DNA from: Chrysochromulina tobinii
Lineage: Eukaryota; Haptophyta; Prymnesiales; Chrysochromulinaceae
Reading direction: 5' to 3'
Assembly: GCA_001275005.1 (NCBI GenBank)
Contig: JWZX01001974.1
Location: 1-18,304, forward strand
DNA: 18,304 nucleotides
A program made the position numbers and the translations under genes. How positions within the stretch are numbered: the first letter of the stretch is position 1; each line of letters opens with the position of its first letter. Under the pieces are notes generated by a model that worked only from the letters and a program-made list of their open reading frames with translations, had not been told where the DNA came from and made no database searches. Positions 7,316 through 15,393 of this stretch are shown in pieces.

Positions 7316-9904
7316 CTACTCGACGAGCTCGGTGAGCAGCGAGTTCTTCTCGTCGGAGCCCGCTTTCATGGCGGTCGAGCGGCCGCGCTCAGACATTATG
7401 GAGGAGCGCGGGGAATGGGCACCGAAGGCCTTGCTGCCGAAGGCCTTACTGCCAAAGGGCTTGCTGCCAAAGGGCTTGCTGCCAAAAGGCTTCGTTCCAC
7501 TCGGCCGCGCGGCCGCGCCCAAGCCTCGCGACTCTTCGAAGTGGACCTCGAAGTCGTCCGAGGAGCATTCGTTCGGATCGCCAACCTCCTCATAGGAACA
7601 CACCTGTGAGGCCGGGCCCGCGCAGACAGGGGGCGCATCGTCCACGAGGATGTCGACCATCTCGAGCCCGCCCCATGTGGGTGCACCCGAATTGGCCGAG
7701 ATGAAATCTGGCTCGCCGCCGCCGCCCCAGGTGGCCCAGGTGCCCTCGCCCCCGCCGAGGAATCCGTCGCCGCCGCCGCCACCCTCCTCGCCGTCCGCCG
7801 AGCCAAACGAGACGGAATAGCCTCCATCCTCGGGCAGCTCGACGCCCTTGCGTGACTTGCGCCCGCTGCCATTGGATAGGGGCATGACGCCGTTGGGCCT
7901 GCTGCCCGCCAGCCCGGCGGCAGAGCAGCAGCAGCGGCAGAGGCGGCGGAAGCAGCGTCGGCAGCAGCAGCAGCAGCAGCAGCAGCAGAGAGCGAGCGCA
8001 AGGAGCACAAGCAGCAGCAGCAGTGGCAGCTGCAGCTGCCGTGCCCACGCCCACTCCGGCTGCGCCAGCATGGGCATCGCACCGACGACGAGGCCGTCGA
8101 GGCTGCCACACACATCGCGCCCGATGACGTCGCTCATTCGACTGCACGCGGTCTCTGACAAGCGGAGCGCGACGGCGTCGGCGGAGCGGCAGAGGTCTCC
8201 GCAGGAGCGCGCTGCCTCGAGCAACTGCGTGGAAGGCGTCGTCGCGGGCTCCAACTCTTCACCTGCACCCGTACCACCGCCGCCGCCACCGCCCTTGCCC
8301 TTGCCTCGGGCGCCGTCTCGGGCGCCGGTGCCGCCGCCCTTGCCTCGGCCGTGCGCTGGCGGCGAAGGGGGTGTTCCCGCGTCGCTCTCAGCTACGTCGC
8401 TCCCAGCCAGTTCTTCGGCCGCCGGCGAGGGGCTCGCGTTTTGCCCGTCGGCGTCGGCGCCGTTGGAGGCTTCGGGCTCCGGCGGCACGCCATCAAGCAC
8501 GCTCGGGTCCAACGGCTCGGAGGCGACGCCGTCGTGGGCGCCGGGCGCCGTGTCGGGCGTCTCTCCCTCCCCGAAAACCACGAGGGGCGGGAGGGGCGGC
8601 AGCCGTGGGCGGCGAGGCGACGGCGGCGAGGGCGAGGGCGGCGATGCCACCAGCTCGTCGTCGTCGGCCGTGTTCCCGAGAGGGGGGGCCTCGTCGTAGG
8701 TCAGGTCGTCGTACGCGCCAGGCGTGCCGCCCGTGCTGCTGCTACTGCTGTGGCGCGTTCGCACCTGCCATTTGGCATCATGGCTCGAACACGGTACGAT
8801 GTTCGCAGCCATTTGAACCCCACTCGCTCGGTTCACAGCATGGTTGTAGCTGATGGGATAGAGCCAGCAGGCACTACGTGCAGCGTGCTGGCCGATGGAC
8901 GTGAGCAGAAAGTGACACGTGGACTCTCGCACGCAGCTCGTCTCGCACGTCGTCACGTTCGCATCTTCGATGCGCCGAGGCGCGTCGCCGGTCAGCTCGA
9001 TCTTCTTGTGCAGGCACTCAGCGGACAAGTGCATCAGCTGCGGCGGATGTGGTGGGGGTGGGCGCGCGATTGGTGGAGGTGGCGGCGTTGGCGGCGGCGT
9101 CGGCCGCGGCGTTGGCGGCGGGTGGAGGCGGTGTGGCGGCGGCGGCGCTTGAGGCGGTGGCCGCAGCGGAGGCGGTAGTGACGGCGGCGGCGGCGACGGC
9201 GGCAGCGGCGGCGAGAGCGGCGGCGGCGAGGGTGGCAGCGGCGAGGGCGGCAACGGCAGCGAGGGCGGCTGCGACGGCGAGGGCAACGGCGGCGAGGGCG
9301 CCAGCGGCGAGGGCGGCGACGAGGGCAGCGGCGGCCACAGCGGCGCATCGTCATGGCCAGCGCTGTCTGTACCTGTGGATGGCAGCGAGGACGGCTGCAT
9401 GGGCTCTGCGGGTTCCGCGGGTGGCGTCGACGAGGGTGAGTGTGGTGGGCGCGGGTGGCGAGGGCGGTGCGGTAGTCGCGGCGGTGGAGGGCTTTGCGCA
9501 TATGGAGACGGCAGCACAGGTGGAGGCTGCAGCGTTGACGGAAGCGTTGGTGGTTGCTGCGGCTGCAGGCCAGGGACGAAGAAGTCTCGTTCGGGCGAAC
9601 CGCTGCCGAGGTCGCCAACGTCATCGCTCACGCCATCGCTCAACGCACGGATGCCACCGCAACCGCAGCACGAGGCATACACGTTGAGCAAGAGTGTGCA
9701 CGTCTCCTCAGGAAAGTAGCCCTTCTCCGCGTCGACCGTAAACCTCGCTGTGTTCATCGTGATGTATTCGGAGCACATTGGCGCGGGCTCCGAGCCGGCG
9801 TGCTGCAGTAATGGGCCATCGCAATGGCTGAGTTTGAGGGCCATCGTGCGAGCGACCGAGGCCGCGTGCGAGTTTGCGACGGGCGCCTCCGAAAACTTAA
9901 CCAT
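7316..9904 (-). CDS. Ser/Pro-rich single-pass membrane protein with PAN/apple-like module and poly-Cys tract
   Basis: An 862-aa frame from the ATG at 9904-9902 (G at -3 and +4; in-frame stop at 9946-9944 with no other ATG between). Order: a Cys-containing N-terminal part (about 1-100), then about 185 residues of Ser-Pro/poly-Pro like hydroxyproline-rich algal wall glycoproteins. Next, about 293-348, comes a Cys-rich module (AECLHKK, TCETSCVREST, SACWLYP) resembling PAN/apple folds. A Pro/Gly/acidic linker follows, then a hydrophobic helix near 621-640 (LPLLLLLVLLALAL) running directly into nine Cys and a basic Cys/Arg stretch. An acidic Gly-rich tail ends with five PFGSK-type repeats. Extracellular N-terminus, one membrane pass, palmitoylated Cys border and cytosolic tail are inferred. 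No signal peptide is visible, so either the helix acts as signal-anchor or a first exon is missed. It is divergently paired with the P2X-like gene. Confidence 0.82.
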   Translation of the reverse strand: MVKFSEAPVANSHAASVARTMALKLSHCDGPLLQHAGSEPAPMCSEYITMNTARFTVDAEKGYFPEETCTLLLNVYASCCGCGGIRALSDGVSDDVGDLGSGSPERDFFVPGLQPQQPPTLPSTLQPPPVLPSPYAQSPPPPRLPHRPRHPRPPHSPSSTPPAEPAEPMQPSSLPSTGTDSAGHDDAPLWPPLPSSPPSPLAPSPPLPSPSQPPSLPLPPSPLPPSPPPLSPPLPPSPPPPSLPPPLRPPPQAPPPPHRLHPPPTPRPTPPPTPPPPPIARPPPPHPPQLMHLSAECLHKKIELTGDAPRRIEDANVTTCETSCVRESTCHFLLTSIGQHAARSACWLYPISYNHAVNRASGVQMAANIVPCSSHDAKWQVRTRHSSSSSTGGTPGAYDDLTYDEAPPLGNTADDDELVASPPSPSPPSPRRPRLPPLPPLVVFGEGETPDTAPGAHDGVASEPLDPSVLDGVPPEPEASNGADADGQNASPSPAAEELAGSDVAESDAGTPPSPPAHGRGKGGGTGARDGARGKGKGGGGGGGTGAGEELEPATTPSTQLLEAARSCGDLCRSADAVALRLSETACSRMSDVIGRDVCGSLDGLVVGAMPMLAQPEWAWARQLQLPLLLLLVLLALALCCCCCCCCCRRCFRRLCRCCCSAAGLAGSRPNGVMPLSNGSGRKSRKGVELPEDGGYSVSFGSADGEEGGGGGDGFLGGGEGTWATWGGGGEPDFISANSGAPTWGGLEMVDILVDDAPPVCAGPASQVCSYEEVGDPNECSSDDFEVHFEESRGLGAAARPSGTKPFGSKPFGSKPFGSKAFGSKAFGAHSPRSSIMSERGRSTAMKAGSDEKNSLLTELVE
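7424..7500 (-). repeat. 15-bp coding repeat (PFGSK/AFGSK)
   Basis: Five tandem 15-bp units (plus-strand core ttgctgccaaagggc) encode PFGSK or AFGSK near the C-terminus of the membrane protein. The copies are nearly identical, with Pro/Ala changes in the last two. The repeating Lys/aromatic pattern in the inferred cytosolic tail could be a multivalent binding motif; that is speculation. Confidence 0.93.
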
Positions 9905-10074
9905 CACGGAAGTGTTGTGGAGTGGTGGAGCCCGGGGGATGACCTAATCCTGCGTCCCTTCCATTTTCGTTCCGAGGTTCCGAGTACATGTACGGCCGTG
10001 AGGAATTCTTGGCCAATCCCTTTTGTGGAGGCAGCCGTCACGACTGATCCCGCGAAGGCATCAGCGCTGTCGCG
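9905..10074. promoter_or_regulatory. Divergent promoter region between membrane-protein and P2X-like genes
   Basis: Only 170 bp separates the two start codons, which point away from each other, so both 5' UTRs and promoters must fit here. A CCAAT box stands at 10013-10017, and a perfect palindrome GTACATGTAC at 9984-9993 is a candidate protein-binding site. No TATA box is evident. Co-regulation of the two membrane proteins is inferred from the arrangement. Confidence 0.6.
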
Positions 10075-11299
10075 ATGTCAGCTCCGCCGAATCGCAATAG
10101 AGGAGGCCTGGTGGCTGCGATCGAATCGTGCTGCGACACCGTCATGGCCCCGGTCAGGACGTACAGCACCAACAAGGAAGTGACGCTGCTCGACCGGAAG
10201 CTCGGGATGCTGTACTTTGCCATCACGTCCATCGTGATGTCATACGTCATCGGCGTGCGGTTGTACTACGAAAAGGGGTACAAGGCCGTCGAGTTCTCCA
10301 ATGGCGTGGTAGGAATCAAGCTGGAAGGTACGGGCTACACCAAAACCAAGGGCCTCATCGAGCCTGCTGACATTGCGAGCCTGGTGAAGGTTGGCCCCGA
10401 GGGCGATGCGCTCTTCCTGCCGACGCGATGGGTCACCTGGACGGAACAGCGGCGCGGCAACTGCACGAACGCGGACGAGCCCTGCTCGGCCGATTCGGAC
10501 TGCAGGCGCGAGCCTCCACTCGCCCCTGGCAAGTGCGAGGGCCAGCTGTGCGAGCGCTACCAGTGGTGCTCGCCCGGCTCGAATGGCCAGTACACCGGGG
10601 CGACAGCGCCGCACGACCCATTCAGCGCGCAGCACGCGGCGGCGCTCGAGGCGGTGGGCGAGACGGTGCTGCAGGAGATTGGGCAGATTGACAAGGTGGA
10701 GCTCGAGGTTGTGCTCACTGGCGTGGTCGGCTTTCAGCAGCTCAGCAGCGTCGAGTTGAGCACCGAGAACGGCAAGGCGCGCGTGCGCTGGACGCTCGCG
10801 CAGGTGCTGCAACGCGCAGGCATGGGGCAGGATGTGGCGCAGACGGACGGCGGCGTGCTCTCGCTCTTGCTCTTCTGGGACTGTCCCAACCTCTTCGCGC
10901 CCGCCGACTGCTTGCCCAACCTCCAGGTGACCCAGCTAGCCCCCCGGCGTGCCCTTCTACGTGCAGTGGGCAAACTACTATCGGCGCGCCGCGGACCCGA
11001 GCATCGAGTACCGTGACCTGCATCAGGCACGCGGGCTGCGGCTGCTCGTGAGGAGCAAAGCCATGGGCGCTCAGGTCGACATCCAGATGATCATGCTCCA
11101 GATCTTTGTGATGCTAGCGCTCATGCCCATAGCTTCGATGCTCGCCGACACGATCATGCAATACCTCTTCGCCGAGCGCCGCCACTACCGCGAGTATAAG
11201 GTCGAGGAATCGCCCGATTTCAGCGACGTGCGCGCCAAGGTCGAGCAACTCGAGAAGCAGTCCAAGAGCAAAGGCACGAAGCAGGCCGAGTACGCTTGA
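10075..11299 (+). CDS. P2X: P2X-type purinergic ligand-gated cation channel, one frame break
   Basis: The ATG at 10075 follows an in-frame TGA at 10045. Family signatures: Y30-S-T32-N-K34 (the N-terminal YxTxK motif); TM1 about 43-64 (YVIGVRLYYEKGY, close to the vertebrate YVIGWVFVxEKGY); T-K90-T-K92-G, matching the lysine pair that binds ATP phosphates; ectodomain Cys at 130, 137, 143, 154, 159 and 165 with the CxxxxWC ending; GGVLSLLLFWDC; and a C270-x8-C279 pair. The frame breaks at the C-run 10940-10945. It resumes from 10946 with ANYYRR, RGLRL, TM2 (about 335-364, including D358) and Y371-REY-K375, the post-TM2 YxxxK motif. Ignoring one C gives 407 residues, normal for the family. The Cys217/227 pair of vertebrate P2X4 appears absent. 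A trimeric ATP-gated channel is expected; in protists these are often intracellular or vacuolar. Sequencing error, recent mutation and recoding remain possible. Confidence 0.88.
10940..10945 (+). other. Frame break at C6 homopolymer in the P2X-like gene
   Basis: The upstream frame reads LQVTQLAP and then leaves the family pattern. With one C fewer it reads LAPGVPFYVQWANYY, which aligns with the P2X segment SPGYNFRFAKYY. No GT-AG intron of workable length spans the point; gtgacccag at 10926-10934 is only 9 nt. A one-base insertion in the homopolymer, real or artefactual, is the simplest explanation. Confidence 0.85.
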
Positions 11300-11607
11300 C
11301 GTGACACTGTCCGCGCCTCTGACCTGCCTCTGACCGCTTCAATGCTCGCACCGCGGGGCCCACGTCTGCAGCAGTGCGGGTGTGCATGCGTGTGCTCTAC
11401 GTGCCGGCTGTTACGTGCACCCCCCGCCGCGCCCCGTGGCTTTGCCGCCGGTCGCACTGCAGGTGTTCCCTTGGTGTGAGTATGCCTCAAGGTTCAGTTT
11501 CAGTTTAACTGACACTCACAGAGAGGAGAAACTCCTGCGTGCGCTACCATTCGGTGGTAACAGCCGTATTCACACCCCGATGCGAGAAAAGTACAAAAGC
11601 ATAAGCA
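11300..11607. other. Intergenic region with a possible 46-nt intron
   Basis: 308 bp between two plus-strand genes. No protein gene is supported. At 11476-11521 the sequence GTGAGTATG ... TTTAACTGACACTCACAG has a strong 5' splice-site form, a branch-like AACTGAC and a terminal CAG, all in 46 nt. If used, it would be a 5' UTR intron of the glycosyltransferase-like gene; an in-frame TAA at 11602 shows that the coding start at 11608 does not depend on it. Confidence 0.4.
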
Positions 11608-12597
11608 ATGTCTTGGGTTCCGACGACCGCAGCAGCTTTGGCCACGCGAACGAGTCAGGTGCGTGTAGCACTGCAGTTGTCTGGCCATTTACGCAACCTA
11701 TGCGACAGTCCTTCCAACTTTGCGCCGCTCGCGGCGCTCGTCGCCGCGTGTCGTGCTGTCACCTCGTGTGACCTCTTTGTGCACACATGGGACGAACTGC
11801 ATGCGCACACGCCCACGTGGCACACCTGGTACCCGTCGGATGTGCCCAACCTGGGCCAAAGCTCGCGTCCGTGCGTGCAGCAATTGACGTCGGCACTGGC
11901 GCCCATGGCAGTCGAGGTTGAGCGCCAGGTGTCTCGCCGATCCGCCAACGAAACGTGGATTGTTGCAGCAGGCCGGCACCGTGAGACGCATGTGAGCCTC
12001 GCAGGGCTGCGTAGCGCCATCGAAGGCGTGGCCGCAGCAGCTCGACTACGGCAGCGAGAGGAACGGTCCGGGCGCGTGGCGCCCTATGACGTGGCCGTTC
12101 GGGTGCGGCCCGACCTGTACCAGCGGCGGAATGCGCGCAAGAATCGGGGCAGGGGCGAGCGCTACCGAGGGGTACCCATCAATCAGGTTTGCACCGTGCC
12201 GTCAGCTGCATGGCCAGTCATCGTCAGCCGTGGCCGGTGCGAGACCTGCGTGCGCGGCTGCGACGACGAGACCCGACCTGGTAACAAGTCGGGTGACATG
12301 TGCTTCTGGTCTTCGCCACCGACGGCCATCGACCGGCTGGTGCAAGCGTGGGATGCGAGTGCCGACGAGTTCCTCGATGCAAACTTGTGCTGGCAACGCT
12401 CCTCGCCGCAGCCCCTCGCACAGCGCGAGGGCGGCCGCCGCAGGGCTCGAGTGGCCGCCGAATGTGCACACCCAGAGACGCAATGGGACCCTAGTGCCGC
12501 GGAACTCATCCTGGTGGCCGCCGCGGGGCGCGAGCACCTCTCGCGAACCACGCTCGAGAGTGGTGGCGCGATTGCACGCACTGCACGGTGCACATGA
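11608..12597 (+). CDS. Glycosyltransferase-like protein
   Basis: A 329-aa frame from an ATG immediately after an in-frame TAA (11602), with G at -3. The N-terminus goes straight into a beta-strand-like VRVALQLSGHLRNLC (18-32), followed by CDLFVHTWDE (54-63), YDVAVRVRPDLY (about 159-170) and GDMCFWSSPPTAIDRL (about 228). This pattern (a G-x-x-R-x-x-C opening, a DxFVHTW strand, an R-x-RPD strand, then a WSSP/DRL segment) is one I associate with poorly characterised glycosyltransferase-like proteins of algae and large DNA viruses. The RPD acidic residue could serve as a metal/nucleotide-sugar ligand. No signal peptide or membrane anchor is seen, unusual for a Golgi enzyme, so a missed upstream exon or cytosolic action is possible. 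The family call is moderate; donor and acceptor are unknown. Confidence 0.65.
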   Translation: MSWVPTTAAALATRTSQVRVALQLSGHLRNLCDSPSNFAPLAALVAACRAVTSCDLFVHTWDELHAHTPTWHTWYPSDVPNLGQSSRPCVQQLTSALAPMAVEVERQVSRRSANETWIVAAGRHRETHVSLAGLRSAIEGVAAAARLRQREERSGRVAPYDVAVRVRPDLYQRRNARKNRGRGERYRGVPINQVCTVPSAAWPVIVSRGRCETCVRGCDDETRPGNKSGDMCFWSSPPTAIDRLVQAWDASADEFLDANLCWQRSSPQPLAQREGGRRRARVAAECAHPETQWDPSAAELILVAAAGREHLSRTTLESGGAIARTARCT

Positions 12598-12748
12598 TTC
12601 GCTCGGCCTCCGAGGTGGTAAACGAGTCTCAGGCGTCGCGTCTCGCGCGCCACATGGCAAAAAGCTGTGGGAAACTGGGGAAACGAAGTTTGGTTCTCTC
12701 CAAAAAGAACTTTGGCTCCTCCTCTTTCGTGCCAGCTCCCTGTGCGCC

Positions 12749-13926
12749 ATGCCCCCAGCTGCGGCGCGCGGCCACGTGTCCATGGAGAGCGCGGGCCGCG
12801 ATATCCCCAAGTTCAGCGGCGATGCCTACCAGTTCCGCCAGGTATCGGTCTGAGCCATTTGAACCTCGCCAAATCGCCACACGTGCCAGCTCAAGCCTCG
12901 GCGATCTTGACGCTCGACTGCCCACCGTCTCATCTTGCTCTTGCCTATGGTGCCACGTTGCAGGTCGAGGACAGCACGGGTATGGCGGAGATGTCGGCTG
13001 GCAAAATGATGACTCGTCAGCAGGCGTCGCTCCATGCGCCCGATTCGATGGGCTTTGACTTCGCGTACGGTGACGCTGCGTATGAGGCTGCGATGGATGC
13101 GTCTGGCCAGGGCATGATGGGATACACTGGGTACGAGGGCAAGAATTACGAGACTGACGTGACGGACATTGATGATCGCCTCGATGACATCAAGTTCCTG
13201 CACGGGCCCTTTGTCGAGCGCTCGCCGGCGGGCGGCTGGCCGATGAAGTATGCGCTGCTCGGTGAGTTTAACCCGACGATGTCGAGCGTTATCGGCACCA
13301 AGACGGGCTATGGTGCCCACTACTCGAAGGAGGCGGCGCCGGACGAGGTGTCGGAGGTGTACAATAAGGCCTGGGTGCCCGACACGGCCGCCCAGCAGTG
13401 GGCCATGCCCAAGGTGCCTGAGAGCCGCAGCATCGGGTCCTTCTATCAGGGCAAACAGACTGTCACAGAGCCTGCGCGCCGCGTCCCTCCGCCGACGCGC
13501 TACCAGTCGTACACGCCCAAGCCGCCCGCGCCCGACCCGCCTATCGACTGCTCGATGCGGCCCAACCGCCAGAACGAGTCCGTGAAGCACCCCGACCCCG
13601 CCTGGGGCTACACGGGCCACGAAGCGGCGCACCGCATTGACAACGGCGACGAGGAGCTCTCTATGGCGAGCCGGATTGCCAAGCGGCGGCAGCAGTCGAT
13701 CGAGCGCCGCTTCAACGACACGCCCGACCGAAAGAAGCTCGTCATGGCTCAGGAGGCGCTGAACAAGCTGGCCGAGAGCAAGCCGAAGCAGGACTTCGGC
13801 TGGACCGCTTTCCCCCCGAAGGGCCTGTACGTGGCACAGAACACGGACCTGCAGCCCTCGCAGATCTCCGGCCCGAACAATGGCCAGATCTCGAGCGCCA
13901 AGCTGTACGCGTCCAGTGGCAATTGA
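12749..13926 (+). CDS. Two-exon protein with GYTG motifs, possibly cytoskeletal/ciliary
   Basis: Exon 1 (12749-12841) encodes 31 residues from an ATG with G at -3, ending FSGDAYQFRQ; Met12 at 12782 is an alternative start. Exon 2 (12964-13926) continues in phase 0 with VEDSTG for 320 residues, giving 351 aa. A GYTG motif occurs twice (MMGYTGYEGKNYETD and AWGYTGHEAAHRID), with a conserved-looking middle (DIDDRLDDIKFLHGPF, WPMKYALLGEFNP, GTKTGYGAHYSKEA) and a basic helical C-terminal part (SRIAKRRQQSIERRFNDTPD). GYTG motifs with aromatic and Pro-rich surroundings recall ciliary microtubule inner proteins of the FAM166/CIMIP type, but the match is only local and the assignment is tentative. Gly/Tyr/Pro content and the lack of a signal peptide fit an intracellular structural protein. 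Confidence 0.78.
12842..12963 (+). other. GT-AG spliceosomal intron, 122 nt, phase 0
   Basis: The donor is CAG|GTATCG and the acceptor TTGCAG|GTC, with a pyrimidine-rich stretch (ccgtctcatcttgctcttgcc) before the acceptor. Splicing removes a TGA at 12851 in the exon-1 frame and joins it to the exon-2 frame without changing a codon. It is the one well-supported intron in the window. Confidence 0.8.
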
Positions 13927-14480
13927 GCCGGCGGCAGCTGAGGTGCCGACCGAGCGCTTGCCGGCCAGCGCGGCGCCCTCGGGGCATTGGAGCCATCTCC
14001 AAGGGCAGTCAGGTGGCGTCTGAGGCGGCCCTGAGGCGGTGGTGACTTAGGAGGCCATTCGAGGAGGCCAAGCGGCGGCAAGCGTACGCGGCAGGTGCAG
14101 CATGGCCAGCGTGCAGCGACGCGGCGGGGCGTGCACGTGTGAAGCACATGCTATGTTGACGGCATGGGGCACAGATGAAGAGAGAGATAAGGGTCAAGCA
14201 CTTCGGGTGTGGCGGTTGCGTCTTGTGCTGTGGGCGGTGTGCGCCTTGAGCTGGGACGCACCAGCCAGTCGCAGCATGTGGTGTGGTGTGGCTCGAGTGT
14301 ATGAACTTCTCCGCGTGTGTTGTGTGTGCAGTGCATTGCTGCATTCGGTTCTAATTCGGTTCGACAGAACACAGATCAGACCGTCCCGTCCTCGTGAGAC
14401 GTGACGGGATCCGGTGACCCAGACGACTCGCAACTGACCCATCGTGTGATTGCGTGTGATGTCAGATGTGTAACACGAAC
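13927..14480. other. Intergenic region downstream of the GYTG gene
   Basis: About 550 bp with no supported gene; open frames on both strands are short and lack motifs. It probably carries the 3' UTR of the upstream plus-strand gene. GT-rich stretches (tgtggtgtggctcgagtgtatg, 14278-14300, and cgtgtgttgtgtgtgc) occur, as might be found near a cleavage/polyadenylation site. Confidence 0.5.
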
Positions 14481-15215
14481 CCGAAATTACGTACCCCTTC
14501 CCCTACCCGTCTCCGATTCGACCGACGATCGATAACGAAACCGCGCCACCGCCACGGAGGGCGAGGCGGACGGGCCGCCCCGCCCCCCGCGCCCGGACGC
14601 TTCGAGCGCGGAGCGGTCAGGTGGACGAGACGGTGCGAGTGCGTGCAGAGTCGAGAGAGAGAGTGACGAATAATATCCCGGTTATGCTATCGAACGCGAC
14701 TGCAACCTCCAACCGATCCGACGAGCGACGTACCCCCGCTCCGCCTCCCCGGGCCCCCGCGCGCCCCGGGGCGCCGGCGTGCGGCGGCCGCCGGCCGGGC
14801 GGGCCCGGCGAAATCCGAGAAGGCGCACGACGCGGTACACGCGCGCCCGCGAACAGATCTCGCTCGTCTCTCGCATGCCGTCTCGGTGCGGCGCGCCGGG
14901 CCGTAGGTACTTTAATAAAACAACGAACCTAAGGTTACCTTTTAAGGTTAACCTTCGCGCGCTTAGGTACCGAAAACGAAGCGACCTGTTCCGACGAACT
15001 TACCGCCTTTTACCGGGGCCACGGCTGGCCCGCGCGCCTACGCGCGGTTTTTATGACGGCCGGGTCCGGCGCCGCTCGGCTTCCGGGCCGGCTCGCCGCC
15101 GTTCCGCCGCCGCGGTCGCGGCGCGGCGCCCGGCGCCGCGGCCGCGCTGGCCTTTCGGACGGCCTCGGCGGCGCACGGTGCCCTGCGGCGTGCCGGACTA
15201 GCGACGCAGCGGCTC
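14481..15215. other. Compositionally distinct CpG-rich block with AT palindrome core
   Basis: No gene is supported. Two very GC- and CpG-rich parts (about 14560-14860 and 15000-15200) flank a short AT-rich core at about 14905-14980. The core holds taggtac twice (14904 and 14964), the imperfect direct repeat AAGGTTACCTT (14931-14941) / AAGGTTAACCTT (14944-14955, itself a perfect palindrome) and tttaataaaac. No terminal inverted repeats, LTR ends or flanking target duplication were found by eye. It could be a decayed mobile element, a CpG-rich regulatory block or simple skew. Confidence 0.5.
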
Positions 15216-15393
15216 CACACTTGAGCTTGGCTCAGGCTGACTGACTTGGGCTACTACTTCTCACTTATTGACTTAGATGTCATCGGGCACGTCTCCGAGA
15301 CGCACCCGATTGTGGATTGCGTTGCTCCACACCTGCCAGAAGCGGGAGCTCGCGGGAGATGGCCATGGGATCGCCCCTTGACAAGCTGCGGCT

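Noticed and set aside
9018-9687. Ala-rich and Arg-rich frames opposite the Ser/Pro-rich stalk
   Set aside because: They are shadows of the Pro/Ser codons; the real frame continues into Cys-rich and membrane segments.
10926-10934. GTGACCCAG as a mini-intron that would fix the P2X frame
   Set aside because: Nine nucleotides is too short to splice, and its removal keeps the wrong frame because nine is a multiple of three.
14510-14530. tRNA B-box-like string on the minus strand
   Set aside because: No A box, acceptor stem or cloverleaf could be built around it.
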